From: Eudorina sp. 2006-703-Eu-15
Lineage: Eukaryota; Chlorophyta; Chlorophyceae; Chlamydomonadales; Volvocaceae
Reading direction: 5' to 3'
Length of the DNA stretch: 64,000 bases
Assembly: GCA_003117195.1 (NCBI GenBank)
Contig: BDSI01000132.1
Coordinates: 62,001 to 126,000, forward strand
The notes beneath the pieces are model-generated. The model searched no databases. It was not told the DNA's origin and saw only the letters and a list, made by a program, of their open reading frames with translations. This document shows, piece by piece, positions 45,081 to 64,000 of the stretch (positions are counted from its first letter, which is position 1; every line of letters begins with the position of its first letter). The position numbers and the translations under genes were made by a program.

Positions 45081-47917
45081 GGTGCGGCACGTTGGACTTC
45101 AACGCAATTTTATTGTCGCCGTGTTGCCAAACGTGTCGTGCGAACGAGCCGCGAAGGCTTTATCCCGAAGAAGGCAGTTTGGATTATATTGCCATATGCA
45201 GAAAGTTCGTCACAAGTCACGCGGCAAAGGGGGACCTGTCTACGAACGGCGGCCCGCGAAAACAACACATATATCCAGTAAAACCTGGTTGGCTCCAACT
45301 CTGTAATGGGCGCGATTTCGGGAAGGTATAATTGAAAGATGAGGCCACCGCCTTGGGGTAACAAGAGATCGTGTCGACAAACGATCAAGTCGGACTGTTG
45401 TTTGTACGGGCAGAGTCAACATCACTAAGTGGGTTGCGAATTCGTTGTGATGGACAGGCCCATCAGGACCCGTTGCAACCCTTATCTTTCGTTTTCTCAG
45501 GTGTTTTGTCGAGTAAGCGCCCCTAATACGTACGGCGATGGCATCGTGCCCCTGGATGTTCAGGGGTCACGATTTGGGTTGCTGCACATCCTCCCACCGC
45601 ACTAACCTCTTGTAACATTACAGATTTAATTGCAGGAGAATATGACTATGCTGATACTGCAATTTTCTGAACTGTTATTGTGGTCAGTCGCCGAAAGGTA
45701 TAAACTCGCGTTCGTCCAGTTCGTCCTCAACTTTAGCACGCATATAACATTTTCACAATTCAAAATGATATAGTAATATTTTGTGTCATACAATTAACGT
45801 ACTTCATTTGCTGTCTTGATCGCCACGGCCACAATCATACAGCAGGAACACCCCACCGGGCCACCCATTCCTGCGTCGAAGATCCTGGAGGTGTTGCCAG
45901 GCCCCTCCAGCTCGGCGCTGAGGCCCAACTGGCGCGCCGGGTCCAGGCAAGAAGTGTCGCAATCCACCAACTGCCACCAACGCCATCCCCAGTCCCGCTG
46001 AATACATCTCCGAAACCCTCCGTTGTTACAATTGGCCAGTCAGCCCCAGCCACAAGACACAGTTGTTTACAGGAGCAAAAGACGTATGTCTGATCCTGGA
46101 ACACATCCGCAACCCTCCCCTCCTGCCGCCTTCTCCGAAGTCTCACGTGTGCTCCGAAACCCCCTCCCAGCCCCGCCTGCCTTTACCTCCCGCCGTCGTA
46201 CCGTACGATGGCGAATAACTCGCTCTGCCTTGCTTGGCGGTAGCGCATTCCCGTGCACCCCTCACCTTCCCAGCCGGATAAACCCTAGAAGCCCTGCAAC
46301 TCCCAATCGAAGGCACCTTGGGACCCCCCCCGACCTCACAAGCGATACATCCCCCACCGGCCCCACGTACCAGCCAGTACCGACCGGCGGATGGGGCAGC
46401 GCTAACCACTCAAGACCGCACACCATCAATCGGCCCGGTCGGTCACCCAAGTCGGGGAGTCAACCAGCTCTCGCCCACCAGTGGCCCCACCAGTGGTCGG
46501 CATCATCGAAATCGGGATTGCAGACGGCAGCAACCCCCCCTGGAGCCGGACCCTGCCCTGGGGGCTGGGGCTCATGCCTCGCCATCCCCCTTCCACCACC
46601 ACCAATCCCGCCATGTACGCGATTGCGACTGCAGCTACCGTATCACCAGCCAGCAATCCCATTTTCACAGGTAGGTGGGTCGGTAGGGCCCTATGCGGCG
46701 CGCCTGTTGCCTCCAGCACCCATCGGCCCCAACGTCCTTGGCTACGTGGCGGTCCCCTGTGGCCGCCCTCCCTTCCCCCCTCCCCCCGTAATCCGTATGG
46801 CATCGCCTGATTACCCTATGTACCTTGGACAAGTATGGCAGTCGGAGCCGCAACCGCCGTAATAAGAACCCCTCTCGCGGCGTGATGCAGCGTCCTCCTT
46901 TCGATCGATCCAGCGACCCGATTATTTAGGCGACAAAGCATATCGGTTATCAACTGCGGTACGGGGCTCGTGTCAAGACCCCGGAGGGTCCTCGAACTCG
47001 ATTCGACGACCGCCGGCGCGCAACCCTGGAGCCATCCGCCCCTTCAACCGCGCGCCCGTCGTTGCACGGCATCGTCAACACCCGCCGTGCCGTGCCGTGC
47101 CGTGCCGCGCCGGACCCATGGGTCTCTGTCGTACTGATACAACGGAGAGTGGATAATGGACGGACAATCATCGCGATTACCGCCGTCGACGGCCCCGGCT
47201 GCGCACGCACAACAAACAGCCGCCGGAGCCGCCGCCAACGGACCGCCAACGGGCGTGAGCCGCATCCGCGAGAGCTCGCCGTGATTGCCCCAAGCTATTC
47301 CAAACCGTCAGGCGCTAAACATGTAGAGTATGGTTGGCACGATGTAAAGAGGCGAAGAGTCCGTGTGCCCGCCGCGCCACGCACACATAGCATTCGACAT
47401 CTTCCAACACCCCGACGTCAACCGAAACACCCCGCCACCGCCGCCACCTGCCCCCCTCCCCCACGTTCGCGTGCTCCGCGGGGCGAAACCAGACAGACAT
47501 CGGCAGCCGCCCCTCCTTCCCTCCGCAAACCACGTCTCCCTAAGCAGTCGTGTCTCCGTAGTGACTAGCCGCACCGCCAAGTGACCTCCACGCCCAGCAC
47601 ACGACAGGGTTCACTGTCTCCCACCCACCCATCCCCGCCCCACCAACCTCCCGGCCCATGTTCTACCGACCATCACCACCACCACCATCACCACCACCAC
47701 CACATCCACCACCTCCTCCTCCAGCGGCCAAGAAACCTCTAGGGTTGACACCCTATCAACACACACACATACACATACACATACGCACCCGCACTCATTC
47801 CTTGCCCACCCAAGCACACACATGTATGGACATGCCCGTGTTCACACACACACACACACATACACACACACAAATGACGCCGCCCGGCCCCCTCCCACGC
47901 GACACCCGGCGGATCTC
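45081..47917. other. Interval without a confident gene
   Basis: Contains the upstream region of the acid-phosphatase-like gene, an AT-rich stretch (about 45600-45800), a Pro-rich open frame (46086-46862) and CA/TC microsatellites near 47670-47870. Nothing here has recognisable homology. Confidence 0.5.
46086..46862 (+). CDS. Hypothetical proline-rich open frame, doubtful
   Basis: An ATG-initiated 258-codon frame (MSDPGTHPQPSPP...) is rich in Pro, Ser, Arg and Gly and ends at TAA. No domain, signal peptide or membrane segment is visible. A donor-like CACAG|GTAGGT lies inside it at about 46669. Codon composition does not clearly separate it from chance frames in GC-rich DNA. Confidence 0.2.
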   Translation: MSDPGTHPQPSPPAAFSEVSRVLRNPLPAPPAFTSRRRTVRWRITRSALLGGSAFPCTPHLPSRINPRSPATPNRRHLGTPPDLTSDTSPTGPTYQPVPTGGWGSANHSRPHTINRPGRSPKSGSQPALAHQWPHQWSASSKSGLQTAATPPGAGPCPGGWGSCLAIPLPPPPIPPCTRLRLQLPYHQPAIPFSQVGGSVGPYAARLLPPAPIGPNVLGYVAVPCGRPPFPPPPVIRMASPDYPMYLGQVWQSEPQPP

Positions 47918-50900
47918 TCACCGCCGGTTGCGGGTGCTGTGTCCGGGCTTTTTCCCGCTGAAGAGGTGCTTTGGCATCTTGGTGGGGATGGCCCGGTCCG
48001 ACTCGCCCACCTTGGCCATCTTGTTCATGATGCGCTGCGAGCGGTCCGCCATCTTGATGCCCTTGTTGCGCTGGGCCACGTCCTTGAGGCCCGAGCCGGC
48101 GCGGGGCTCAGCCAGGGACATGCTGCGGCCGCGGGACATGGACCTGTGCGGGCGGAGTCGGGGCGGGGTGGGGTGGGGTGGGGGGATGGGGGAGGGGTCG
48201 GGGTTGGGGTTGGGGTCGGGGTCGGGGTTGGGTTGAGAGATGGGTGTGGTGGGCGGTACAGGTAGGGGAGGTGGAGTGTTGGAGGGGCGCATCCAAGTCG
48301 GTTTGGTGGAATGTCTGCCACGAAAACCGTCACGACAGTCGAGGACACGTCTAAGGACGTTTGCTCTGTAGCAACGAGCAGGCCTCCCCCGGGCCGACCT
48401 GCCACCGACCCGCGCGCCCCTCTCCACTCGCCCTCTGTCCCTATCTGCCCCACATCCCCACATTCCCCACCAAACTGCAACGGCCTGTCTGACCCCCTAA
48501 CCGGTCAGGCCGGGCCCACCCACACCACGCGTGGGCTTCCCACTGAGCACCACACCGCACCACATCCCAACCCATCCCGCCCACATGGCGTCCCCCCTGG
48601 GGGGGAGCCAATCCGCCACAGAAGCGCTCCCCCTCCCCCCAAACACACACACCCACACACCCACCTGGACTTGGAGCTGTGCACGCGCTTCTTCTTGGCG
48701 TCCCCATCCTCCATGTTCACATCCCCGCCCTCGCCGCCCGCCCGCGCCTTGCTGGCCGACCGCTCCCGCTTGCGACCGCGGCTCTGGCTGCGCGCCCGCT
48801 CCGCCGCCTTGCTGGCGTCGATCCCCAGCGCCCCCAGACTGGCCTTCATGGCCTCCGCGGTGCGGCCCCGGGCGTTGGCCAGCTTGGCGGGCAGCACCGC
48901 CTGGTTGCGGTGGCTGTTCTTCTTGGAGCGGTGCTCGCCGATCAGGACCTGCAAGGGGGGCAGAGCGAGGGGGGCCCAGGGGGCAGCGGAGGGGAGGTTG
49001 GGTCCCCGACAGTCCGTCCGATTGGAAGTGTGGAGGTAGGAAACCACCAAGAGCTCGACACTGTGTTTTGCCACAGGCGCATGTACACCCCCACCCACCC
49101 CTACCCAGCGCCCCAGCCCACCTTCTTCCTGGCCCTGATGGCCTTGAGGTCCTGCAGCTGCCCCTCCGTCAGCTCCCCGTCCTCGTCGTCGTCCATGTCG
49201 TCCTCGGCGCCCTCAGCCGCAAACTGGGCCTGGGGCAGGAGGGTTTAGGGGAGGTAGGGGAGGCCGGGGGGGGGAGGCAATATGGGCGCGGGCGGACGCA
49301 CACAGGCACGGGCGGGGGGGGAGGTGGCCGGCAGCGATAGCAAGTGACGTCCATTCATTCGCCGGGCGCAGAGCCAGCAGAGCACGTGCGCCGCCCGCTG
49401 CCCCTTTCAAACGATACCCCACCGCAAACCCCGATACCCCACCGCAAGCCCGCCCCTTAGTTTCGCTGTGGATAGTCCTCCCCCCAACCCCAGGACGCCC
49501 CCCGCCACCCCGACCTCCTCCCCCTCACGGAGTAACGGTCCCCACCTCCAGCTCCGCCTCCTCCCGCTCCAGCTCCTCCAACTTGGCCTCGATATCCGGA
49601 TCCACGAAATCCAAAACGTTGTGGCCGTCCATAATCTCCGGCATGATGTCGTACTTCCATTCGGGGTTGGCCAGGCTATAGTGCTTCCGCAGGTCGGCCG
49701 AGTAGACGCCTGAGCGCCCACCACATCGCCCACCACCACCACGCCCACACCACAGGTATACGGCAAGAGAGTAAAATACCTTAGCGAGGGGCTGGGGAAC
49801 AGAAGCGGAAACGCGCGAAAGAGTGGACCAACGACCCATGGGTCACGTGCGTTGCGCCGCATCAGCACGATCATGGGCCAGTTATTTTTTGTGGTTTGGT
49901 TTTTATTATTCAGAGAAGCCACTGAAAATGTTATCAATCACGGCTATCCGGGGGCTGTCTTGGGCGTTTGGGCCGTTGCCTATCCGTACGTTCGTGTTTC
50001 GCGATGCTAGGGCGACCTGGAACCAAAACCAGATCCAGGATCCAGATCCCAGGCGAACGGAGGCCCCTTCATAACCCACCTTGAAGAACCCCCGGCCCCC
50101 CTTCAACCGTGCCCCCCCCCTACCCGCGCCTCCGTTCTCCTCCTGCAGGTCCCGCTCCGTCTTCATGACCTGGCCCGCCGCCCGTTTGGCCCGCGCCTCC
50201 GCCACCCCCGGCGGGATGACCGGCGGCCGACTGCCCGGGTGGACCCCCTCCCGCGGCTTGGGCTGCGCCACGTGGATGCGGTTGAGCACGTCGCCGATGC
50301 GCTTGCCCGCCACCTTCATCTCCACTCGGAAGTTGAGCAGCCGGTCGCAGGCGGTCTGCGGAACAGAGGTGGGGCGGGGTGAGTATAGGAAATTGGTAGA
50401 CATTTCAAACTGCGCTGCTGCCAGAGCGACGAGCCGACTGGAAAAATTGGTACTGCAAAATTTGGTACTGGAAAAATTGGGGTGGGGTGGGATGGGGTAG
50501 GCGTAGGGTGGGCCGTGGGTGTTTGGCGCATTGGTTGCGGGGAAGGGGCCTTGGGGGAGGGGGCCGAGCTCGTGGGTGTGGGCGTGGGTGTGGACGTTGG
50601 TGTGATAGTACGCAGCACGGGGTTAAGAGAACTGTGAGCGGGTTGGAGGGCCCGCTCCGCCCTCCGTCACACCCGCCCGTCCTGGTCCCCTCCCCTCCCT
50701 CCCCTAGGTCTACCAATTTCCTATACCCCTCCCCCTCCCCTCCCCCTCCCCTCCCACCCCCCTCCCCTCCCCCTCCCCTCCCCTCCCCTCCCCTCCCCTC
50801 CCCTCCCCCTCCCCTCCCCCTCCCCTCCCCCTCCCACCCCCCTCCCCCTCCCACCTGCTTCACCGCCATGACGCCCTCCTCACTCAGAGTGGACATGGCC

Positions 50901-53900
50901 ATCAGGATGGTCTCGTCGCTGACGTCACCCGCCATGGCCGCAGCGCCTGTGGGACCACACCAACCCAGCGGCCGCCACAGAGACCGCCAAGGGAGGGCGG
51001 GAGGGGAGAAGAGGGAGGGGTTTAGGAAATTGGTCGACATGTTGAAGCGGGGGCCGGGGGCGGGGGCCGTGGGCCGTGGGCGGGGGCGGGGGAAAGGAGG
51101 GGGTTAAATTGAAAAGTAGAAATAAACCCGAAGAACGACCCCAGGCACACGGGGGAAAGGAGGGGGAAGCGTGGGGAGGGAGCTCTAGGCAGTGGCAGGG
51201 TGCAGGAGCTGTAATCACCCAGCCCATCCCGCCCCGGGCTGGAGTCATCGCGCCCCCTCCCCCCCCCCCTCAGGGGGCACCAACAACGGGGCAGGCGGGG
51301 CCGATTGTGATCCAGGTAGGCGTCCTGACTCTTCCACATTGCATGGACGGTACTCCCTCCCCAGCAAGCCCCCCAGGCCTGCCGCCCACTCCCCACTCAC
51401 GGCCGCCCCCCAGCCCCACACAGCAGCCGGCAGCTCCGCACGTCGGCTTCCTCTGCTGCCTTCAAGACGTCCCACATCCCTCCCTAACACTCCCTTTCCT
51501 CCCTCGCCCCCCCCACCTCCGTTGCTGATCTTCCTGGCCTCCTCCACCATCCCGTCCACCAGCTGCCGGTCCGCCTCGGGCAGGTCCTGAGGGGTGGGGG
51601 AGGGGTGGGGGAGGGGGGGGGGAATGGGTGGTCGTGGGAATGAGGAGGTAATGGACCCCAACACATCCAGACAGGGTTCAGCGGTGGGCGGTTGACACCC
51701 CAGTCCCACCCGGGGAGGGGGGCGCCGGTGGATGACCCACCGACCCACCGACCGATACGTTTTCCACCAACCCCCCCAGCCCAGAGACCCTCCCTCCCAG
51801 GGGGGGGGCACCCTCTCTCACCTCCATGCGCCGCGCATCAATCTTGTTGACGACGATGAGGACGGGCTTGTTGGCGAAGAGCGGCTTGATCGAGTGGAAG
51901 AGGGCAGCCTGGCGCGGGGGGGGGTGAGCAAGGGGCCGGGGCGGGGGGGAGGCGGGCGAGGGGGAGGGGGAGGCGGAGGGTTACGGTACGCAATCCACAT
52001 GCTGCTGGAAGAGGGGGAGGGGGCCGGGAGGCGGTCGAGTGAGCAGCGGTGTTGGTTGCTTGGTTGCTTGGTTGCCGGATGGAATGGGACTGCCTCGCTG
52101 TGGGATTGTTTTCCCTCCTCCTCCCCCCCCACCTGCTGCGCAATGGTGTATCCGCACTGCTCCGAGATGTCCACCAGGTACATCACCGCCGCCCTCAGGT
52201 GGGCAAGGGCGGTGATGGACTGCATCTCGATGGTGTTGCGCTCCTCCAGCGGGCGGTCCAGGATACCGGGCGTGTCAATCACCTGCCACCGGAGGTACTT
52301 GTAGTCCATGTGGCCCACGTAGCTGGAGGGAGGGAGGGAGGGAGGGAAGCAAGGGGAGGGCGAGGGACGGGGTGGAATGGGTGGGTGCGGCCTGTGGGGT
52401 ACGGCCGGGAGCCGGATGGGTCCGGGGCCGCGGGTGATCGGTCGCGGAAAGGTGAATACCGGGATGCCGCGGATTGCAGCAGGGGGGGGCAGGCGGATGA
52501 TGCGCGAACAAGCCCGTGGAGGGGGCGAGATGGGCGCAAGGAGGTGGTGTCCGCCGGGGCAACCAGCCGGCCGCAGCTGTGGCTTGGGAGGGGCGAATGG
52601 GGCCGTGACGCCCCCACCGCCCCCACCCCCGGGGGTGACGGTTGGTGAACACATCAGGACAGCCACCACGCACCGGCATCGTACCACGTCGCGCCGTACA
52701 CCGCCGTACACAATGAGCCCCATCGCCCCAGGCCCCCGTCCCGACCCACGGGGCCCGACGCCAACCACACTTCACCCCTCTACGTTCCACCTCTTCTCCC
52801 CCCCTCTTCCTTTCCACCCCCCCCCCCCATTTCCATTCCCCCCAGCTGTGGGGGACTCACAGCGACTTGGTGGTGAAGGCGTACGGCTGCACCTCCACAT
52901 CCGCGCGGGTGAGCTTGTTCATCATGCTGCTCTTGCCCACGTTGGGGTAGCCGCACAGCAGCAGGGTGCGGGTGTTGGGGTCGATGGAGGGCAGGCGGCT
53001 CATGTGCTGACGGACCTGCGGGAGGGGAGGGGGAGGCGAGGGTGGGGTGGGGGAGGGCAGCAGGGGCGGAGGGGTGAGGGAAGGGAGGGGAGGGGAGGGG
53101 AAGAGCCGCACACGGTTCAGTCCTCCTCGAAACGCACTCCCGGGAGAAGAACGGTCCGGGCCCGGGCATCCGCAGGTTGCTACCTGCTTCGGGCAGTGCG
53201 AGTGCGACCCACTGCCCCCCCTGATGGCCATTGCCCCTCTGAACACTTACATAGAGGCACACGCACGCACGCATACACACACGCACACACATGCACGCTT
53301 GGTTCGGGTCGGGCGGGTCACACACACATAGAGGCACACACCGGCGGCTCGCCAGCACCCGCGGCCCCGCCCTCTGCCGCCCACCCACCTGCTCCAGGTA
53401 CGCCAGGGAGGGGCCCTGCCGCTTCATCAGAGTGCACATGCGGCCCTGGGTGAGGAGGGGGAGGGAGAGGGGGAGGAGGGGGGAGGGGGAAGAGGGTGAG
53501 CAGGGAGGGAGGGGGTCATGATCAGCAGGCCGGGCAAGGCACACACACCCCAGCACCCGCGGCCAACCGGAAGCCACACACGTGTCTTCCCCCCCCCTTG
53601 GACCCCGCCCTCCGCCCTCCGCTTACCAGTGCCGCGCGCTTGAGCTCCTTGCATCGGTACAACGAGTCCCCGTACTTCAGGAGGCGGATGTAGTCTGGGG
53701 GAGGACGAGGGTGCAGGAAGGGGGGTGGGGGATTCGCACACTGGCAGTACGGCATGAGGGTCTGACACGTCCGCCGACCAGCAGGCATGTCGGGATGTAC
53801 GCCGGTGGCTGTGAAAGCGCCGGGAGACCGGACCGGAACCGACAGTCCCCTTCTTCCGACAGTCCCCTTCCTCCCGTTGTTTCCATGATCGATATAGGTT

Positions 53901-54578
53901 GCTAATGAGCAACTCCATGGGCAGGGAGGTGTGTGGGGATGCTGGGGGGCGGGGGCCGCTGCCGCGGTAGGGGTGCGCGAGCCGCGTGGTGGCGCACATG
54001 TCGCCCTCCCTGGTGACTGGGGGGCCCCAACGAGACAAAACCCACGAGATTTAACTATCGGTTGAGATTTCGTTTCTGCGACGTGCCGGTTCAAAGAGGT
54101 TCAAAAAAGCTTCGGCGCAAACAGCGGAGGAGGCGCCCACGCAAAGGCGTCGTGGGGGCCGCCGCCGGCACTGCGGAGGGGAGCGCCCGGCGCATAGCTG
54201 ACGGCGTGTCCCGCCGCAACATGTCATGCGCCGCCAGTCCCTACCTTGAGCGATACGGTCCACGAGATTACGCGCTGTGTTGATTTGGCCCAGCGCAAGC
54301 TTGTAATGGTCCTTGTCATACAGCACGTTCAGTAAGTCGGCGTAGAAAGGGTGGATGTCCTCGACTTTAGGGAACTCATCGAGAATCTGGGACAGCTTCT
54401 CGTTCCAGTTCTGCTGCGTAAACTTGACTTTGCGCATATAGAACTGGCGAATGCGCTGAATGGCCCAGCCATTGTGCACAACCGTGGGAGTTCCGCGCTG
54501 AGTCTTCGAGAGAACAATATCGATAAAGTCCTTGGCGCCAGGCACCACGCCGATAGTCTTGAGGTTGTAGGTCGGCAT
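47918..54578 (-). CDS. NOG1: Nucleolar GTP-binding protein 1 (NOG1/GTPBP4), 13 exons
   Basis: OBG-type GTPase needed for late nucleolar and nuclear 60S maturation. Exons: 54578-54245, 53694-53627, 53445-53389, 53015-52861, 52322-52133, 51908-51822, 51586-51517, 50946-50855, 50355-50076, 49709-49546, 49229-49122, 48948-48665, 48143-47918; 704 aa. The N-terminal helical domain is near-identical to animal NOG1 ([51 protein letters not shown]). G motifs: GYPNVGKSS (175-183), [23 protein letters not shown] (221-224), NKID (289-292). The acidic [17 protein letters not shown] segment and basic C-terminus ending [20 protein letters not shown] are family-typical. The exon 9 donor is uncertain: the strong AAG|GTGGGT breaks frame, so GTGG|GTTATG four bases further was used, giving FFKVGVYSADL. 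The gene is head-to-head with the subtilase. Confidence 0.95.
50383..50410 (+). repeat. Short dispersed intronic motif, copy e
   Basis: GTATAGGAAATTGGTAGACA followed by TTTCAAAC, in NOG1 intron 8 close to the exon 9 acceptor. Confidence 0.75.
50707..50726 (-). repeat. Short dispersed intronic motif, copy f (inverted)
   Basis: GGTCTACCAATTTCCTATAC on the plus strand is the reverse complement of the family core. It lies in the same NOG1 intron as the copy at 50383, giving an inverted pair about 300 bp apart. Confidence 0.75.
51021..51047 (+). repeat. Short dispersed intronic motif, copy g
   Basis: TTTAGGAAATTGGTCGACAT followed by GTTGAAG, in NOG1 intron 7, about 60 bp from an A-rich dispersed motif at 51104. 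Confidence 0.7.
51104..51145 (+). repeat. A-rich dispersed motif, copy 3
   Basis: TTAAATTGAAAAGTAGAAAT followed by AAACCCGAAGAACGACCCC, in NOG1 intron 7. Compare the copies at 8477 and 16043. Confidence 0.7.
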
Positions 54579-55025
54579 CCTTTCAAGGTGCCTTCCCAAG
54601 CAAGCGCTTTCTTTGCAATTAAAGAGATTTGACTAAACTGTCAAATTACAAAATATTTGTTTAACTGTGGTAGACAGGGCTATCAGCCGCTTTTGTTGTT
54701 GGGTGTCTCGTTGAGCTGCAACACCTGGCGGCGGCGGCGGCACAAGTACTGCTAACCGACGTGAAATTTAGCTTGCAGGTAGTGTAATGACATCGGAAGA
54801 AAGGACTCCTAGGTTTTCGGGCATTGGACGGCATTTCGTACACCTGCCCGACCCCTCAAATTCCCCTGTCAAAACACAAAGCACGAAATCCTTACAAATT
54901 TCACTTGATTATGGACAGGGATTCCTACTTGAAACTAGCAGATTTTTGACCACATGACATTATTATGAGTTTTTGCTTGCACGCGGACTGAAGCGCGGAG
55001 AAGTGGCGAGCGGTCGGGGTCGACG
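54579..55025. promoter_or_regulatory. Divergent intergenic region between NOG1 and the subtilase gene
   Basis: 447 bp separate the divergent start codons. The sequence is AT-rich (for example CAAATTACAAAATATTTG near 54642), unlike the exons. No specific promoter motif was assigned. Confidence 0.55.
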
Positions 55026-62623
<7,598 letters not shown>

Positions 62624-62788
62624 CCGACCCATGGGACTGTTGCCATGAACCGCGGGACAAGCAAGGGAGGTGGATCCACCTTGCTGGATCCGATGAGCCG
62701 ACGGCCCCTCCGGGCGCCCCGCCGATCGTACGACACTGGTGCTCGCCGTACAATCTCCACCTGGGCGGCTGCCATGCCTCCCAGCAGA

Positions 62789-62791
<3 letters not shown>

Positions 62792-62829
<38 letters not shown>
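62792..62829. repeat. (GT)n microsatellite
   Basis: About 19 GT units, about 170 bp after the subtilase stop codon. Confidence 0.95.
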
Positions 62830-62832
<3 letters not shown>

Positions 62833-63407
62833 ATGGTTGGGGGTGCATAACCCCATACCTGTACAACTACCCGTACGAGCCGCTGGCCCAAGCGAATCTG
62901 CGGCCTCACGTGCAGCGCCGCAGGATCCTGTTGGTGTTTGCGATTGTTTGCGTGGCCCTTGACCGAGTGCCTCGCGGTAGTGATGTCTTTCAAGGGCCCT
63001 TTGCGCCCCATGGGCCCCTAGCGTCCCGTAGGTTCATACTGTCCCATGGGTCCGTAGTGCCCCATGGGTCCATGCTCCATGGTGTCCTCTGGATGCCTGG
63101 AGGTCCATGCCCCTGGAAACTGATACCTCACAGAATCACGGACAAGCTGACTTGAATCACATGGCGGGGGACGGGAGGGCCGACCGCCCTGCACCACACG
63201 AACGCCAACCCTCGTTGGTGTTCTAGGGGCTCCCTCCTCTCCCCCCCTGGATTGCGAGTGAACGGATGAATGAATGGTACACACACGGCTGGGGCCCAGG
63301 CTCACCGTAACCCGTCTGTGCGTGCGACCGACTATTGAATGCTTAGAGGCGAGGGCACGGATGAACGAGACAGCGGAGCCCACGCACCACGCACCAAGCT
63401 AAGGGAT

Positions 63408-63458
63408 CATCGGCGGCTGCCGACCAGCTAACCAAGGGACCATCGGCAGCCGCCGATG
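63408..63458. repeat. Perfect 16-bp inverted repeat with 19-base loop
   Basis: Arms CATCGGCGGCTGCCGA and TCGGCAGCCGCCGATG are exactly complementary. No U-run follows, so it is not a classical terminator. The surroundings show no gene. Confidence 0.85.
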
Positions 63459-64000
63459 CCACCCACTGTCCCGCTACCTGACTACCCAGCTGCCAGCAGA
63501 TAAAGACCCTCCAGCGCAGCCCGCGCCGGCGACAGCGCGGCCGGTCGTATGTTGATTGCACCAATGGCGCTGCCGGCTCTCTGCGAAGGGGCGCGCAAGG
63601 CGCAACAAGACGCGGAGGCGGGGGCAGGCGGCAGGACGACTGGGCTGGATCTACCATCCCAGGGTGCTGCACGGCGCAGAAATCGGTAGAGCCAGGTCCA
63701 TCGTCGCAGCAGACATGCATGATTCTCACGCACCCACCATCAATCTGCGGCGCCTCCGCAATGTGCGCGGCTGCGGGGCGCCGGTTGATACGGCAGGGAC
63801 TGAACCCACCCCAGCCTTACGTTCCCGGCGGGGCCGCAATTCCCCGGTTGTGGTGCAGGGGGCGCATGCACGCATGCATGCGCGCTCCTTGATGAGAGTT
63901 GCTTGGTTGGCGTGGAACACGCCTGCTGACATCGGAGTTTTAAGTGCTGCTCTGTATGCTACATGCGTTCTGCAGCCGCTAGCGGCGGGTTTATTTCCTC

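Larger units (their letters stand above)
62624..64000. other. 3' flank of the subtilase gene, no confident gene
   Basis: Contains a GT microsatellite (62792-62829), several CCCATGGG repeats (63008-63080) and a 16-bp-arm hairpin (63408-63458). Minus-strand frames at 63343-63733 have no recognised domain. Confidence 0.55.

Noticed and set aside
47062..47568. 168-codon plus-strand frame
   Set aside because: Arg/Pro-rich with no recognisable features. It sits in the 3' flank of NOG1 and is most likely a chance frame.
63343..63733. Minus-strand frame near the right end
   Set aside because: It reads through the perfect hairpin at 63408-63458 and has no domain. Coding is unlikely.

Overview
This window is nuclear DNA of a volvocine (chlorophycean) green alga or a close relative. 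Coding exons are GC-rich and split by many short GT-AG introns. Long GT/CA microsatellites occur. The one clear polyadenylation candidate is the green-algal TGTAA. Gene content fits a ciliated, walled alga: a B9 transition-zone protein, a RAP-domain organelle RNA-binding protein and a secreted subtilase. No bacterial, viral or CRISPR features were seen.

Layout. 75-10582 (-): 15-exon NOC1/MAK21/CEBPZ ribosome-assembly factor, about 1370 aa, with repeat-bearing introns. 11046-17765 (+): 13-exon B9D2-type gene, about 673 aa, with long low-complexity extensions. 17766-20157: 3' flanks. 20158-20569 (-): 2-exon gene for a 90-aa membrane/coiled-coil protein. 20921-27375 (+): 10-exon RAP-domain protein, about 1045 aa. 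27376-34539: gene-poor and repeat-bearing. 34540-37290 (-): 4-exon ankyrin-repeat protein, about 575 aa. 37291-41458: gene-poor, with a possible decayed reverse transcriptase. 41459-45080 (-): 7-exon histidine-acid-phosphatase-like membrane protein, about 522 aa. 45081-47917: no confident gene. 47918-54578 (-): 13-exon NOG1 GTPase, about 704 aa. 55026-62623 (+): about 15-exon subtilase, about 944 aa. 62624-64000: flank with a hairpin.

Exon joins were worked out by hand from homology, splice dinucleotides and phase. In each model the exons sum to a whole number of codons. The least certain joins are the 5' end of the subtilase, the exon 9/10 junction of NOG1 and two proposed GC-AG introns.

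Functional links. NOC1 and NOG1 both act in 60S ribosomal subunit assembly. Three gene pairs are head-to-head with 350-465 bp between start codons: NOC1/B9D2, the small membrane protein/RAP gene, and NOG1/subtilase. No single new multi-gene system is evident. The least explained material is repeats: a 214-bp tandem repeat with a strong hairpin, a three-copy structured element in a NOC1 intron, and two families of short motifs scattered through introns of several genes.
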